Assembly (NCBI RefSeq): GCF_000024005.1
Contig: NC_013132.1
Location: 5,202,001 to 5,266,000, forward strand
Source of the DNA: Chitinophaga pinensis DSM 2588
GTDB lineage: Bacteria; Bacteroidota; Bacteroidia; Chitinophagales; Chitinophagaceae
Direction: 5' to 3'
DNA: 64,000 nt
Every line of letters begins with the position of its first letter. Positions within the stretch are counted from its first letter, which is position 1. Positions 1-9,565 of this stretch are shown here, in pieces. Position numbers and translations under genes: made by a program. The notes beneath the pieces were generated by a model. The model made no database searches, was not told where the DNA came from, and saw nothing but the letters and a program-made list of their open reading frames with translations.

Positions 1-3000
1 TGTCCATATTGGCCTGGCCGGCAGCAATAGTGGCGGAACCACTTACCAGGGTCCAGGTACCGACAGCTCCTGTTACAGATGGTTTGTTGGCCGCCATGAT
101 AAAGTCAAGACCTTCACACTGGGACTGGTCAGCACCAGCAGCAGCCGCAGCTGGCTGTGCATAGTTGCCCAGTAAGATGGTGTCACTTGTTGTACAACCG
201 CCGTTAGCGATCGTCCATTTCAGTGTCAGTTCAGTACCTGCAGGTATATTAATATTAGCGGTAGGATTAGCTACATCCGCAGCAGGGAAAGTATAACCTG
301 CCGGGGAGATCACATCCCATCTGCCGGTGCCACCAGCTGCGCTGTTGGCAGCAAGGGTGAAGGCAGCCACATTACATTTTAACTGATCAGGACCGGCAGC
401 AGCAGGATTAGGCGCCAGACTGTTTGACAGTACCACATCATCGGAAGTAGCACAGCCGCCGTTGGAGATCGTCCAGCGTAATACGACTGTTGTACCGGCA
501 GGCAAACTGAGACTAGCTGTCGGATTGTTAGCTACACCAGCTGGCAGTACATTCCCTGCAGGCGTAGAAGAGATTACTGTCCAGCTACCGGTACCGATTG
601 TTGCGGTGTTGGCTGCCAGTGTAAAGGCGCCGTTACCACATTGTGCCTGGTCAGGACCGGCAGCAGCTACTGTTGCAGCTAAGCCGTTGCTCAGTTGCAC
701 CGTATCAACCGTGGTACAGGTACCACTGGAAGTTGTCCATATTGCAAAGGTGGTGGATCCTATTGGTAAGGTAATAGTTGCATTCGGGTTATTGGCCTGT
801 CCTGCAGTAATGGTAGCCGGGCTACCTGCAGGCAGGGTCCATGTACCCGTACCGGTAGTAACCGGTGTTGCAGCCATGATAAAGTTATTATTACCACATT
901 GTGCCTGGTCAGGACCGGCATTTGCGGTAGTTGGTCCGGCAGTGCTGGTCAGCACAACCGTATCACTGGTTGTACACAGCATATTGGTGATGGTCCAGAT
1001 CGCTCTTGTCGTTGAACCGGTTGGAACCGTGATCAATGCTGTCGGACTGTTTGCCTGTCCTGCAGCAATGGTAGCCGTGCTACCGGCCACCAGGGTCCAT
1101 ACGCCTGTACCGGTTACCGCTGCATTGGCAGCCATGGTAAAGGCCGTGTTACCACATTGTGCCTTATCCGGACCTGCATTAGCGAGGGTTGGTAATGCAT
1201 AGTTGATCAGTCTTACGGTATCATTTGCCACACAGGTACCATTAGTTACACTCCATACGGCGTCTACTGTGATACCGGCAGGTACATTAATAACAGCAGC
1301 AGGATTGTTGCTCTGACCGGCTGTTACGGTAGCCGTTGTGCCAGCAGGCAGTACCCATGTACCTGTACCCGGAGTGGCTACACTTGCAGCCATCGTAAAG
1401 GCAGTGGTGTTACATTTAGACTGATCAGGACCCGCATTGATATTCGCTGGCATACCGGTGAAGGTAACTGTTGTGCTCACACAGGCAGTTGTATCACAGG
1501 CGCCCAGACTTTCAGCTCTTACATAGAAAGTAGTTACGGCAGTCAGTGGTACAGTAATGGTCGGACCAGTACCCAGACGGGTACCTGTACCACAACCACC
1601 CGCGTACCATGCCCATATCGCATTAGGCGTTACACCGTCAGCCTGCAGACCAAGACTACCACCATTTACGGTCAGTGTAGCGGAACCGCTGCCACATACG
1701 CCGGTTGTGCTGGAAGTAATACTTGTTGCTGCTATTGGTGCAGTTTCTACATTCACCGTAAACGGAACGGTAGAATCGCAACCCGATTTAGCAGTTCTGT
1801 AGCTCAGGTTAAAGTTATATGTACCCGGCGCCAGATTAGTTGGGATATTCACCCGCAGTGGCCATGACAATGGCTGATTGTTCACTGCTACAAATCCTGG
1901 CATTGCCGGTGTTGCTGCTGCAATAGAATAGATGGTTGGCGTGCCTTTGGTAGATAAGGTGTCCAGCATGAAGAACCCTTTGCTGGTACATGCCTTCGCA
2001 GGACTTGCCAGTCTGATGATCGGTTTACCGATCTTATGCAGGGTCACCATATCTGTATTCGCCACACAACCACCAAGGTTCGTGATCGTCCAGCTCAAAA
2101 CGATATCGCCTTCCGGATCGAGGGCTGTTACAGTTGTATTATAAGCAGTATCGTAAGCGATCGTTGCGTTACCGGAGATCAGCGTCCATTTACCTCTTTC
2201 CTCAGCCGCTCCATACAGTTCTGTTATAGGAGCAGGTTTGCTGGCGTTCATGGTGAAGACATTATCTGTACCACACTGGGTTGTATCCGGACCGGCATTT
2301 GAGTAGGTCGGATCGAGCAGCAGGTTCAGGGTATCCAGTACTACAGTTGTACAACCACTGTTAGCGGCTGTTCTGAGTGTCCAGGACAGTACTACGGAAG
2401 TACCTGGTTTCTTGATCGTCACCCTTGTTCTTTCCGCCGATGGCAGCAGAATTCTTACGTAATCATCAATTACGTCGTCGGTTACTGCAGGGCCGAAGAT
2501 CTCTTCCACTCTCCAGGTACCGGCAGCGCCAGTAACCTTGTCTACTTCCACGGTAAAGTTACCTGATGCATTCGTGCTTGCGCAGAAAGTCTTTGTGTTA
2601 GGTTTCAGCTGGGTGATCGGTGTGACAGAGGACTTAATAATAATAGGATCAGATTCTACCACACAGATATTAGCCGGATCACTTACCACTACACTGAACA
2701 CACTGTCGGCAACGGAACCGATCTGGTACTGGGTGATATCGGTGAGACCATCGTACTCAGGCATCGCTACTTTGTTACCGTTTACGTCAGGACCTCTGAA
2801 CCAGTGAATATTGTAACCACTCAGTACGCTGTTGATCTTCATGTCAATTGATTCGCCGATACAAACATTTGAGTTGGACACGAAAACATCCAGTACCGGA
2901 TTACGTACGGTACCGATGAAAATGCTGTTTTCATCCTGACAGGTATGACCATCTGCATAGTTCACATAACCAAACACCGTGATCGCCGTATCCTTGTCTA

Positions 3001-4507
3001 CTACGATCGTACGGGTGGTACCAGTATAACCAGGCAAATCTTTCCAGCTATAGGAGTCAAATCCACCGGAAGCTTCCAGGTCTACGTTATCGCCGGCACA
3101 CACCTGGCTGGCAGTCAGTGTCAGGTTTGGCATCGGCAGGATCGTCAGTCTGATCTCAGAAGAAGGAGATGCACAGATGCTTTGGTCGCTGCCTCTTTCA
3201 TATATAATGGTACGGAATAAATAATCGGACGCCACTTTCCGTGTGCCTTTCAGTTCTCCGTCTCCTATAATCAATTTATTACCTGTAGATGTTCCGAATG
3301 GTACAGGCAACCATGTTTTACCTTCGTCATCACTCATCTGCCATTCAAACACCGGATCAGTGAAGTAGTCAGCAGGCGCATAGCTGGAAGTCAGTGTAAT
3401 AGGCGCGCCTTCACACAATACTTCTGCCAGGCTTTGTTTATCACCATCTATTTCTGATACGATGTTAGGGCTACAATAAGAAAATTCGATATCGTCAATG
3501 GCGATATCGTTTCCGCAACCTCCCGGTTTGTTATTTACTATATATACTATTACGGAGTCTACATCCGAGGGTACGACGAAGGTACCACCATAACGTTGCC
3601 AGGTGGGCCCCTTAGCCCCCAGCATCATCGATACGGAACGAGTATCAAATGCATTCAGTACCCTTGTTGGCGTCTTGGCGTCTACCACTTTGAAAGTAAC
3701 ACCTGCATACTGATAGTTACCACAATCTGTCAGGTCGTTTCCTGTGTTGACGTTTAATAACCAGGCACTGAAGTTATAGATAGAACCCGGACAAAGACCA
3801 GTGACAGTCTTTGAATAAAACTGACGCGGTGTAATGGAGGAATTCACGACGAGCATACCGCCACGGAAGCCGCCGGTATGGTCAGTTACATTCGCCCAGG
3901 TATCTCTTGCCAGTCTTGGGTTATTTGAAATCACATAATTATCTTCTGTCAATGCACCGTTAGGCTGGTAGGTATATAATACAACACCATCCACCGGATA
4001 GTTTCTACGGTCAACCCCGATATTCATTGCTCCGAAATCTTCCGAAAAACCTGCCATTGTTGATGAGCCATCACCACAGGTAGTGATCGTACAGTTGACA
4101 GCGTGCAGCATTCTTGTCTCTACCACTGTTCTTGTTACCCCGTCAGATCCTGTATAGGTCATGGTGGCTTTGAAGGTGTAGTTACCTGGTACCAGGAACT
4201 GCAACGTCAGTGTTGTGGTATTCTTCAGTTTCGTAGGCTTATCAGCAGCATTATTCTCAGAATAGAGCACTTCGTAGTCGGCATCAGTGCCATTAGGCGT
4301 CGTGATCTCCCACGTCGCCTTTTGTGTCACGGTAATACCGGTGCCAGTTACTCTTGCATTCATACTTGAGAACTTCTGCTGATTCGCTGTCGCATTGGTT
4401 GTAGACATACATACCGTGTCCGGTACGTTCACATACACTGTCTGAGCATGCACCATTTCAAATGCACCAACCAGGAACAGGCATAGGAGTATTAGAAGCT
4501 TTTTCAT
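1..4507 (-). CDS. Giant secreted repeat protein, N-terminal 1502 codons (runs off left edge)
   Basis: The minus-strand frame is open from an ATG at 4507 to base 2, so at least 1502 residues are encoded and the C-terminus is outside the window. A signal peptide (MKKLLILLCLFLVGAF... ending HAQ) is clear. After an Ig-like region comes a lectin-like domain with Cys-rich spacing, ending near the sequence DIAIDDIEFSYC. Then come several Ig/PKD-like domains. The last part (bases about 1-1500) is a tandem array of six units of about 86 residues. Each has the signature AGPDQ..C...F.MAA....GTG.W and ends ..C...DTV.L.N. A diverged seventh copy lies near base 2290. Such architectures in Bacteroidota are usually cell-surface adhesins or gliding/T9SS-related proteins with a C-terminal sorting domain, but that end is not visible here. 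Function is inferred only as surface or extracellular. Confidence 0.85.
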   Translation of the reverse strand, partial: MKKLLILLCLFLVGAFEMVHAQTVYVNVPDTVCMSTTNATANQQKFSSMNARVTGTGITVTQKATWEITTPNGTDADYEVLYSENNAADKPTKLKNTTTLTLQFLVPGNYTFKATMTYTGSDGVTRTVVETRMLHAVNCTITTCGDGSSTMAGFSEDFGAMNIGVDRRNYPVDGVVLYTYQPNGALTEDNYVISNNPRLARDTWANVTDHTGGFRGGMLVVNSSITPRQFYSKTVTGLCPGSIYNFSAWLLNVNTGNDLTDCGNYQYAGVTFKVVDAKTPTRVLNAFDTRSVSMMLGAKGPTWQRYGGTFVVPSDVDSVIVYIVNNKPGGCGNDIAIDDIEFSYCSPNIVSEIDGDKQSLAEVLCEGAPITLTSSYAPADYFTDPVFEWQMSDDEGKTWLPVPFGTSTGNKLIIGDGELKGTRKVASDYLFRTIIYERGSDQSICASPSSEIRLTILPMPNLTLTASQVCAGDNVDLEASGGFDSYSWKDLPGYTGTTRTIVVDKDTAITVFGYVNYADGHTCQDENSIFIGTVRNPVLDVFVSNSNVCIGESIDMKINSVLSGYNIHWFRGPDVNGNKVAMPEYDGLTDITQYQIGSVADSVFSVVVSDPANICVVESDPIIIKSSVTPITQLKPNTKTFCASTNASGNFTVEVDKVTGAAGTWRVEEIFGPAVTDDVIDDYVRILLPSAERTRVTIKKPGTSVVLSWTLRTAANSGCTTVVLDTLNLLLDPTYSNAGPDTTQCGTDNVFTMNASKPAPITELYGAAEERGKWTLISGNATIAYDTAYNTTVTALDPEGDIVLSWTITNLGGCVANTDMVTLHKIGKPIIRLASPAKACTSKGFFMLDTLSTKGTPTIYSIAAATPAMPGFVAVNNQPLSWPLRVNIPTNLAPGTYNFNLSYRTAKSGCDSTVPFTVNVETAPIAATSITSSTTGVCGSGSATLTVNGGSLGLQADGVTPNAIWAWYAGGCGTGTRLGTGPTITVPLTAVTTFYVRAESLGACDTTACVSTTVTFTGMPANINAGPDQSKCNTTAFTMAASVATPGTGTWVLPAGTTATVTAGQSNNPAAVINVPAGITVDAVWSVTNGTCVANDTVRLINYALPTLANAGPDKAQCGNTAFTMAANAAVTGTGVWTLVAGSTATIAAGQANSPTALITVPTGSTTRAIWTITNMLCTTSDTVVLTSTAGPTTANAGPDQAQCGNNNFIMAATPVTTGTGTWTLPAGSPATITAGQANNPNATITLPIGSTTFAIWTTSSGTCTTVDTVQLSNGLAATVAAAGPDQAQCGNGAFTLAANTATIGTGSWTVISSTPAGNVLPAGVANNPTASLSLPAGTTVVLRWTISNGGCATSDDVVLSNSLAPNPAAAGPDQLKCNVAAFTLAANSAAGGTGRWDVISPAGYTFPAADVANPTANINIPAGTELTLKWTIANGGCTTSDTILLGNYAQPAAAAAGADQSQCEGLDFIMAANKPSVTGAVGTWTLVSGSATIAAGQANMD
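115..1440 (-). repeat. Six tandem Ig-like repeat units of about 258 bp inside the giant surface protein
   Basis: The conserved AGPDQ..C stretch recurs at bases near 127, 383, 646, 904, 1163 and 1423, a spacing of 256-263 bp, or about 86 residues. Units share Trp, Cys and DTV positions. They differ in sequence, so the array is diverged rather than freshly amplified. The array may continue beyond base 1. Confidence 0.8.
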
Positions 4508-4825
4508 CAATAGGGATTTCGTAAATAGTCGACTAACAGTTTTACATTTAAGCATTTACTATTAGTTGACGGACAAGGTTTTAATGTTTGAAAAAGCCCC
4601 ATTCTCCATTCCCATCGATATGTAACAGGAGACGTAGAGAGTGTTCATAGGCATAAGTAGTATAGCTAAAATATATTACTATTTTAAAATTAAAAGTATA
4701 AATAATATGAAAATATTAAAAATGCGTACTGTAATATAATATAGGCTTCAGGTATGGTGAGGCAGCGGACTCTGGTTATGAAATCTGATAGTCAGTCGTT
4801 TAAAAACTAAAGGACTCTTTTTAAA

Positions 4826-4853
4826 AGTTATCCACATTTGAGTTATCCACATT
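4826..4853 (+). repeat. Two tandem perfect DnaA boxes (TTATCCACA x2)
   Basis: The 13-mer AGTTATCCACATT occurs twice in the same orientation with a 15-bp period. Each copy contains TTATCCACA, the consensus DnaA box. The repeats lie in an AT-rich intergenic region. No dnaA, dnaN or other origin-linked gene is visible in the window, so a regulatory or DnaA-titrating role is as likely as an origin. Confidence 0.6.
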
Positions 4854-5011
4854 GCCGGTAAAGGCCAGATTAACAAGCCATATTTGTGACTCTATTAGCA
4901 ACTCGCTTATAATCAATCATCACGATAAGATGGGGCTGATTTTAGCTTTTTGGTGTTTCAGGTGAACCCCTTAGCTCCTATTTGTGTTTTTTTATAGTGC
5001 CGGAATACTAC

Positions 5012-5046
5012 TGACATAGGGCTGTCACTTCGCCTGATTTTCTTTG
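5012..5046 (+). promoter_or_regulatory. TGACA-N6-TGTCA operator with promoter, shared with the site at 47875
   Basis: The inverted repeat TGACA (5012-5016), N6, TGTCA (5023-5027) is followed 16 bp later by a TTTG box at 5043-5046. The same arrangement, with the same 6-bp spacer and the same 16-bp distance, is found at 47875-47909 in front of a VOC gene. This spacing places the palindrome over the -33 region of a Bacteroidota-type promoter. The regulator is unknown. Confidence 0.6.
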
Positions 5047-5086
5047 TATTGTCAAGCGAAACATTCATTACTAAAATCATCTGAAC

Positions 5087-5587
5087 ATGACACAGGAACT
5101 GATCAGCACACCATCTGTTATTACCCCGGCGGAACTGCTCACTCACTGGCAGGGACACCGCACATTAACCCGTAAAGTCATTGAAGCATTTCCGGAGAAA
5201 GACCTGTTTTCATTTTCTGTCGGCGGTATGCGTCCTTTCGCAGAACTGGCGCTGGAAATGATCAGTATGAATGACCCAGGTATTGATGGTATACTTACCG
5301 GTAAATGGTCAACCGACTTTTCTACGTATGAAAACGGCCGTGGTCCGAAAACAAAAGCCGACCTGCTGGCGCTCTGGGATCAACTAACGGAAAAGCTTAA
5401 TCGTTTATGGCCACAAATACCTGTAGCGCGTTTTCATGAGATTGATCTGGCTTTTGGTCAGTGGGAAGGTCCTATTTATTTTATCCTGTTTTACTGGATC
5501 GATAATGAAATCCATCACAGGGCACAGGGGTATGTATATCTGCGGGCATTGGGTATTGAGCCACCTGCTTTCTGGGACAGACAATAA
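5087..5587 (+). CDS. DinB-like four-helix metal-binding protein
   Basis: A 166-residue protein with the layout of the DinB/YfiT superfamily. It has an N-terminal helix with HWQGHR (His20 and His24) and a C-terminal helix with DNEIHHRAQGYVYLRALG, supplying the His ligands of the usual metal site; it ends PPAFWDRQ as many relatives do. Members act as metal-dependent thiol transferases or hydrolases, or have no known activity. The ATG at 5087 follows the promoter at 5012-5046. A PhnB-like VOC gene follows 101 bp downstream on the same strand and is probably cotranscribed with it, up to the terminator at 6131. The substrate cannot be deduced. Confidence 0.8.
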   Translation: MTQELISTPSVITPAELLTHWQGHRTLTRKVIEAFPEKDLFSFSVGGMRPFAELALEMISMNDPGIDGILTGKWSTDFSTYENGRGPKTKADLLALWDQLTEKLNRLWPQIPVARFHEIDLAFGQWEGPIYFILFYWIDNEIHHRAQGYVYLRALGIEPPAFWDRQ

Positions 5588-5688
5588 ACTTGTCCTGTTT
5601 TCACCGTGTGTATGTCTTATTCAACCCTCTTTACAAAGCGGAGATCATGGTAATTTTAATGTATTGTATAACTCTCAAATAAACTGAT

Positions 5689-6111
5689 ATGGCTTCATTG
5701 AATCCTTACCTGCTTTTTAATGGTACCTGCGAGGAAGCGTTCAACCTTTACAAGTCTGTGTTTGGAGGAGAATTCCAAATGATATCCAAGTTCAAAGACA
5801 TGCCCGGAGAAGGGGTCGATCCAAAGTATGCCGAGCATATCATGCATGTTGCATTACCTGTGGGGGGTAAAGACATCCTGATGGGCAGTGATTGCGGTCC
5901 GGAGAGTGCCAATATTCGGATTGGTACTAACTTTTCCGTAGCCATCTCAACGGCTTCCGAAGAAGAAACCAGGAAGATCTTCGACGGACTGGCAGCCGGC
6001 GGTAAAGTCACTATGCCGCTGGATAAGACTTTCTGGGCCCCTTTGTTTGGTATGGTTACCGACAAATTCGACATCAACTGGATGGTGAGTTTTGACGTAC
6101 AACCCCAGTAA
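5689..6111 (+). CDS. VOC-family protein, PhnB-like
   Basis: A 140-residue protein with PhnB/3-demethylubiquinone-methyltransferase-like VOC features: LNPYLLFNGTCEEAFNLYKSVFGGE at the N-terminus, the central HIMHVALPVGGKDILMGSD, and a C-terminal WAPLFGMVTDKFDINWMVSFD. PhnB-type VOC proteins form a paired beta-alpha-beta-beta-beta fold. They are often annotated as glyoxalase-like, but their reactions are mostly unknown. It follows the DinB-like gene and ends just before a hairpin terminator. Another VOC gene at 47936 is preceded by the same operator as this transcription unit, which suggests coordinated control of these small cytosolic enzymes. Confidence 0.85.
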   Translation: MASLNPYLLFNGTCEEAFNLYKSVFGGEFQMISKFKDMPGEGVDPKYAEHIMHVALPVGGKDILMGSDCGPESANIRIGTNFSVAISTASEEETRKIFDGLAAGGKVTMPLDKTFWAPLFGMVTDKFDINWMVSFDVQPQ

Positions 6112-6130
6112 GAAGATCCTGATGACAAGC

Positions 6131-6170
6131 AAAAGCCTTAAGTTCAATGAAGAACTTTAAGGCTTTTTAT
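6131..6170. terminator. Bidirectional hairpin terminator between convergent genes
   Basis: AAAAGCCTTAAGTTC (6131-6145) pairs with GAACTTTAAGGCTTTT (6152-6167), with one bulged base and a 6-nt loop. T-runs on both strands suit termination of the VOC gene and of the convergent phosphodiesterase gene. Confidence 0.8.
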
Positions 6171-6194
6171 TGGGTTTCTCACAGGCAGGGTCAA

Positions 6195-7532
6195 TTATTT
6201 CAGTACGCCGGCAGGCACTTTTCCGTCGGCCGTGTTAAACTGTAAGCCAAGCAGTTTTGCAATCAGCGGCGCTACATCCGTCAGGTCCATTTCCTTCAGG
6301 TTATTTCCTTTTGCAATACCAGGCCCATATGCTACAAAACCGGTCTGTATTTCATGGAAATCAGGGTAGTAACCGTGTGTTCCACCTTTTGCATCTTTCA
6401 GTACTGCACCTTTTACAGCGCCTCCGATTGTTACACCCGGAACAGCAGCCAATGCCAGTACCGCATTGGGATCTGCACCGATTGCATCCAGCTGTTTACG
6501 ATCGATCACCCTGAATAATTGCTGTTGATCGGCTGGCAGATGTGCGAGTATTTCTTTTACTTTCTCCAGTGACTGTTTGTCGTTCTTATCTTTCAGATGC
6601 AGGAATGCAGAACCGCCGGAGGCATGGAAACGCGCTTTCCAGTCTGCCTTATCGATGTCTTTAATCAGTCCTGCTTCAGCAAGTAATACGTTCGGAGAAA
6701 ATGACTGTTTAATATTTACAAATCCGTGGTCGCCTGTAACGATAACAGCCGTACTGTCTTTGATACCGGCTCTGATCAGCGCTTCCAGTATCGTACCGAT
6801 TGCCCTGTCTGCACCACTTACGGCTTTTCTTACCAGCAAACCATCTCTGCCCTGCATATGCTCATAGTGGTCAGCGCAGGCCAGGTGTAAGGTCGTAAAA
6901 GCGGGTTTGTATTTAGTGATGATATAAGCGCCCATTCTGGCTACGTTTTCGTCCATTACCAGTTCTTCCCTGACCATGGTGAAATCTTCAGGACCCAGCT
7001 TTCCGGTGGCATTGTTCTGTATTTCCTGCCACAGAGACGCTGGTGTTGTTGCGGCAGCGGTGGCGTCTCTCCTGTCCGTTTTTTTGCCCAGGGGCCATAC
7101 ATCCGGAATATTGTAATCTACCGGTGCGCCTACAGATACCGGCCAGATTACGTTCGCGTTGGTTTTACCAGCTGCATGTACGGCGTCGTACAGTGTTGGT
7201 ACCTTGATCGCGTTATAATACCAGTACCATTTGCCGCTGGCTTTCCCCTCTTCAAAAGGCGCATTGTAATAGATACCGTGTTTGGCTGGTTTTACCCCGG
7301 TAATAATCGTCGTGTGATCCGGATATGTAACACTCGGGAATACACAGTTTACGCCATCTGCTGATACACCGCTGTCCTTCATCATACGAAGGTTGTTCAT
7401 TCCCCAGGAGGCGTCCTGGTAGAAGTCGGGACGGAATCCGTCAATAGTGATCAGTACTACGTGGTTTACCTTTTGTGCGGCGGCTGACAATGTTAACAGC
7501 AGTCCGCCCGCGATTGCATAGAAACGCTTCAT
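6195..7532 (-). CDS. Secreted alkaline-phosphatase-superfamily nucleotide pyrophosphatase/phosphodiesterase
   Basis: A 445-residue protein with a signal peptide ending at AAAQ (about residue 20). LITIDGFRPD contains the first metal-binding Asp (Asp31). PSVTYPDHTTIITG carries the Thr nucleophile (about residue 69) typical of the type I phosphodiesterase/NPP group. Further metal ligands are seen in ADHYEHMQGRDG, VTGDHGFV and GTHGYYPDFHEI. The family hydrolyses phosphodiester or pyrophosphate bonds in the periplasm using two zinc ions. It is a single-gene unit, divergent from the 7766 operon across about 230 bp, and ends at the shared terminator. The precise substrate is unknown. Confidence 0.88.
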   Translation of the reverse strand: MKRFYAIAGGLLLTLSAAAQKVNHVVLITIDGFRPDFYQDASWGMNNLRMMKDSGVSADGVNCVFPSVTYPDHTTIITGVKPAKHGIYYNAPFEEGKASGKWYWYYNAIKVPTLYDAVHAAGKTNANVIWPVSVGAPVDYNIPDVWPLGKKTDRRDATAAATTPASLWQEIQNNATGKLGPEDFTMVREELVMDENVARMGAYIITKYKPAFTTLHLACADHYEHMQGRDGLLVRKAVSGADRAIGTILEALIRAGIKDSTAVIVTGDHGFVNIKQSFSPNVLLAEAGLIKDIDKADWKARFHASGGSAFLHLKDKNDKQSLEKVKEILAHLPADQQQLFRVIDRKQLDAIGADPNAVLALAAVPGVTIGGAVKGAVLKDAKGGTHGYYPDFHEIQTGFVAYGPGIAKGNNLKEMDLTDVAPLIAKLLGLQFNTADGKVPAGVLK

Positions 7533-7765
7533 TTCGCTGTCGTTGTTTTATAAAAGAACCGCAAAATGAAGTGGGTACCGTCAGCCGGGAAGGTTAAGAA
7601 ATTGTTACGTCCCTCCTGCCGGGCAATCAGCCGACTTTCACACTTCGTTAACAAGGTATTAACGAATTACTCAGGAATATATATTAAACTAGCGGAAGCA
7701 AGACAACCACGTATTATGTAGTGTCAACAAGATAATCCCTTTACTATTACCCGAGATTGCGCAAA

Positions 7766-9565
7766 ATGATGGACGGATTTTTCAGGGAGGAATGGACAAA
7801 TTACCTTAAATCTTATGGTTTTCCAGGCAACCCTAAAGAGAACTTTTACGAGATAGCGAATAAAACGGTCTCCCTGCTCCAGAAGGACGAGATCACGCTT
7901 TTAAACAAGGCATTATTAAACCAACAGGTATATACCGGCATCGCTCCTGTAAGGGTTATTCCTTATGAATATGACTGCTTATTTGAAGGTACGCTCCAGC
8001 TCCTGCTGGCGGATCATTATGATGAACAGCAACTGGTAACCGTGTATAAACAAGTGATCAGCTATCATCAGGAACGTCAGCAACTTGCCGATCCAGGCAC
8101 AACAGCCCCTGCTTTGCCTCCTCCGCCTGCCTATAATGGAATCGACGTGATCGACATCAGCCAGGAAGGCAGTATCATCGATTATAGCGAAACACCTCCG
8201 CCTGCTGTTACGCCGGCGGCTACTACGGATAATACGCCCAGCTATTATGAGGAGAATGCCAAACTGGGGCATCGGTTTAAAGAGAAGCTATATCTCAATG
8301 TACGGGAGGCTGAGTGGCTGAATAAGTTCTGGAATCCGGACAATATCTTCCTGTCCGTAGAAGGCTGCTGTATCGCTGTTATCCGTTTATACCTGGCTTG
8401 TATCAAGGCCATCGATAAAGTATATAAACAACAGGACAGTTCATTTGAGACCTGTATCAGCAACCTGACCGATAATGCGATGCAGGTGCTTTACCCGGGT
8501 AAATCAAAGAACGATGCGGTCTATTACCGGGAAAGGCTGGAAAGCGATATTTACCTGACTATTTTCAAACGGGCGGAAAATGCAGTACGTGAAAAATATC
8601 GTCAGAAAAGAAAATTGAACGAGGATTTTCCTTACGATAAATATAGTGCCGCATTTGAAGAGCAGGTAGGTCAATTTGTTGCCGAGGCGCTTGTCAGCAG
8701 AGAAAAGGCCATCCCTCCTGCCGACAGGGTCACGGAAATTCAGCTGAATGCCCAGAACAATACCCGGTGGCGTTTATACTTTGACGAGATCGAGCAGAAA
8801 GTCAGCAAGGATAACTATGCCGGATGCATCAGCGAAGTAATGCAACTGGCCGCATTGAATATCAACAATCCACAGAAGGAAAACATCTTCTTTGAAGCCT
8901 CCAAACTCTTTGCCTCCTACGATCGCCAGGATGCAGTCAGGTTCTACCTGAAGTACCTGCATGCCGATTTGCGCTCTGAAAAGGCCGACCAGAAGCAGCT
9001 GCCTAAAAACATCCATAAAAGCCTGTTTAAAACAGAACAGGAAAAGCAGTCTTTTGAGCTGGTAGCGGGTAACCTGGTACAGACGCTTAATCTGAAGGCA
9101 GCATTGGAAGAGGTACCTGGTATTTTCGCCAAGAAGAGAAAAACTGTGCAACTGGACGCCGCTGCTATTGAAGCCGTCATCTCCGCACATAATGAAACAG
9201 TAGAAAGCCTGAATAAATTATTACAGGACGACGAACCGGAAGAAGCGCCCGGTTTACCTCCGATAGCCTCCATCACGCTGCTGCCTCCGGTGGTAGAGAT
9301 AAAAACAGAAAGCGCCATCGCCTTTGCAGAAGGGATTGTGTTAAATACGCACCAGGAAGAACTACTGTCCGTATTCAAAGAAAATGCCTTTTCCCTGCCT
9401 GCAGAGAAGGTGGGTCATTTCGCCAAAGAAAGAAAACTCTTCCGCGATCAGCTGATCGAAAGCATCAATAGCAGTTGCTATGAGGTGCTGGACGACCTGC
9501 TCATTGAGGAATATGACGATACTTATACCATCACCGAAAGTTATTTTCAAACCATTACCGTATGA
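7766..9565 (+). CDS. TerB_C-domain protein, first gene of an ATPase/helicase operon
   Basis: About 599 residues from the ATG at 7766; an upstream in-frame TTG at 7757 is less likely. The N-terminal half is helical with a Pro-rich linker near residues 115-160. A segment EAEWLNKFWNPDNIFLSVEG resembles regions conserved in TerB-associated proteins. The last 75 residues fit the TerB_C domain (LFRDQLIESINSSCYEVLDDLLIEE followed by a DDTYTI strand). TerB_C proteins are linked to tellurite-type stress and predicted phage-response systems. The stop overlaps the next start (ATGA), so the three genes are translationally coupled. It probably acts as the sensor, scaffold or loader for the ATPase and helicase; that role is inference. 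Confidence 0.75.
   Translation: MMDGFFREEWTNYLKSYGFPGNPKENFYEIANKTVSLLQKDEITLLNKALLNQQVYTGIAPVRVIPYEYDCLFEGTLQLLLADHYDEQQLVTVYKQVISYHQERQQLADPGTTAPALPPPPAYNGIDVIDISQEGSIIDYSETPPPAVTPAATTDNTPSYYEENAKLGHRFKEKLYLNVREAEWLNKFWNPDNIFLSVEGCCIAVIRLYLACIKAIDKVYKQQDSSFETCISNLTDNAMQVLYPGKSKNDAVYYRERLESDIYLTIFKRAENAVREKYRQKRKLNEDFPYDKYSAAFEEQVGQFVAEALVSREKAIPPADRVTEIQLNAQNNTRWRLYFDEIEQKVSKDNYAGCISEVMQLAALNINNPQKENIFFEASKLFASYDRQDAVRFYLKYLHADLRSEKADQKQLPKNIHKSLFKTEQEKQSFELVAGNLVQTLNLKAALEEVPGIFAKKRKTVQLDAAAIEAVISAHNETVESLNKLLQDDEPEEAPGLPPIASITLLPPVVEIKTESAIAFAEGIVLNTHQEELLSVFKENAFSLPAEKVGHFAKERKLFRDQLIESINSSCYEVLDDLLIEEYDDTYTITESYFQTITV

Larger units (their letters stand above)
4508..5086. other. 579-bp AT-rich divergent intergenic region
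   Basis: This region lies between the divergent giant-protein and DinB-like genes. I see no coding frame with convincing composition. It contains two perfect DnaA boxes (4828-4836 and 4843-4851) and the operator/promoter at 5012-5046, both listed separately. The stretch 4660-4745 is very AT-rich. Confidence 0.7.

Noticed and set aside
462..1202. 246-residue plus-strand open frame inside the left region
   Set aside because: It is antisense to the giant minus-strand gene, and its Val/Ala/Pro-rich repetitive text mirrors the repeat array.
4508..5086. Chromosomal origin
   Set aside because: Only two DnaA boxes and no origin-linked genes; the evidence is not enough for an oriC call.
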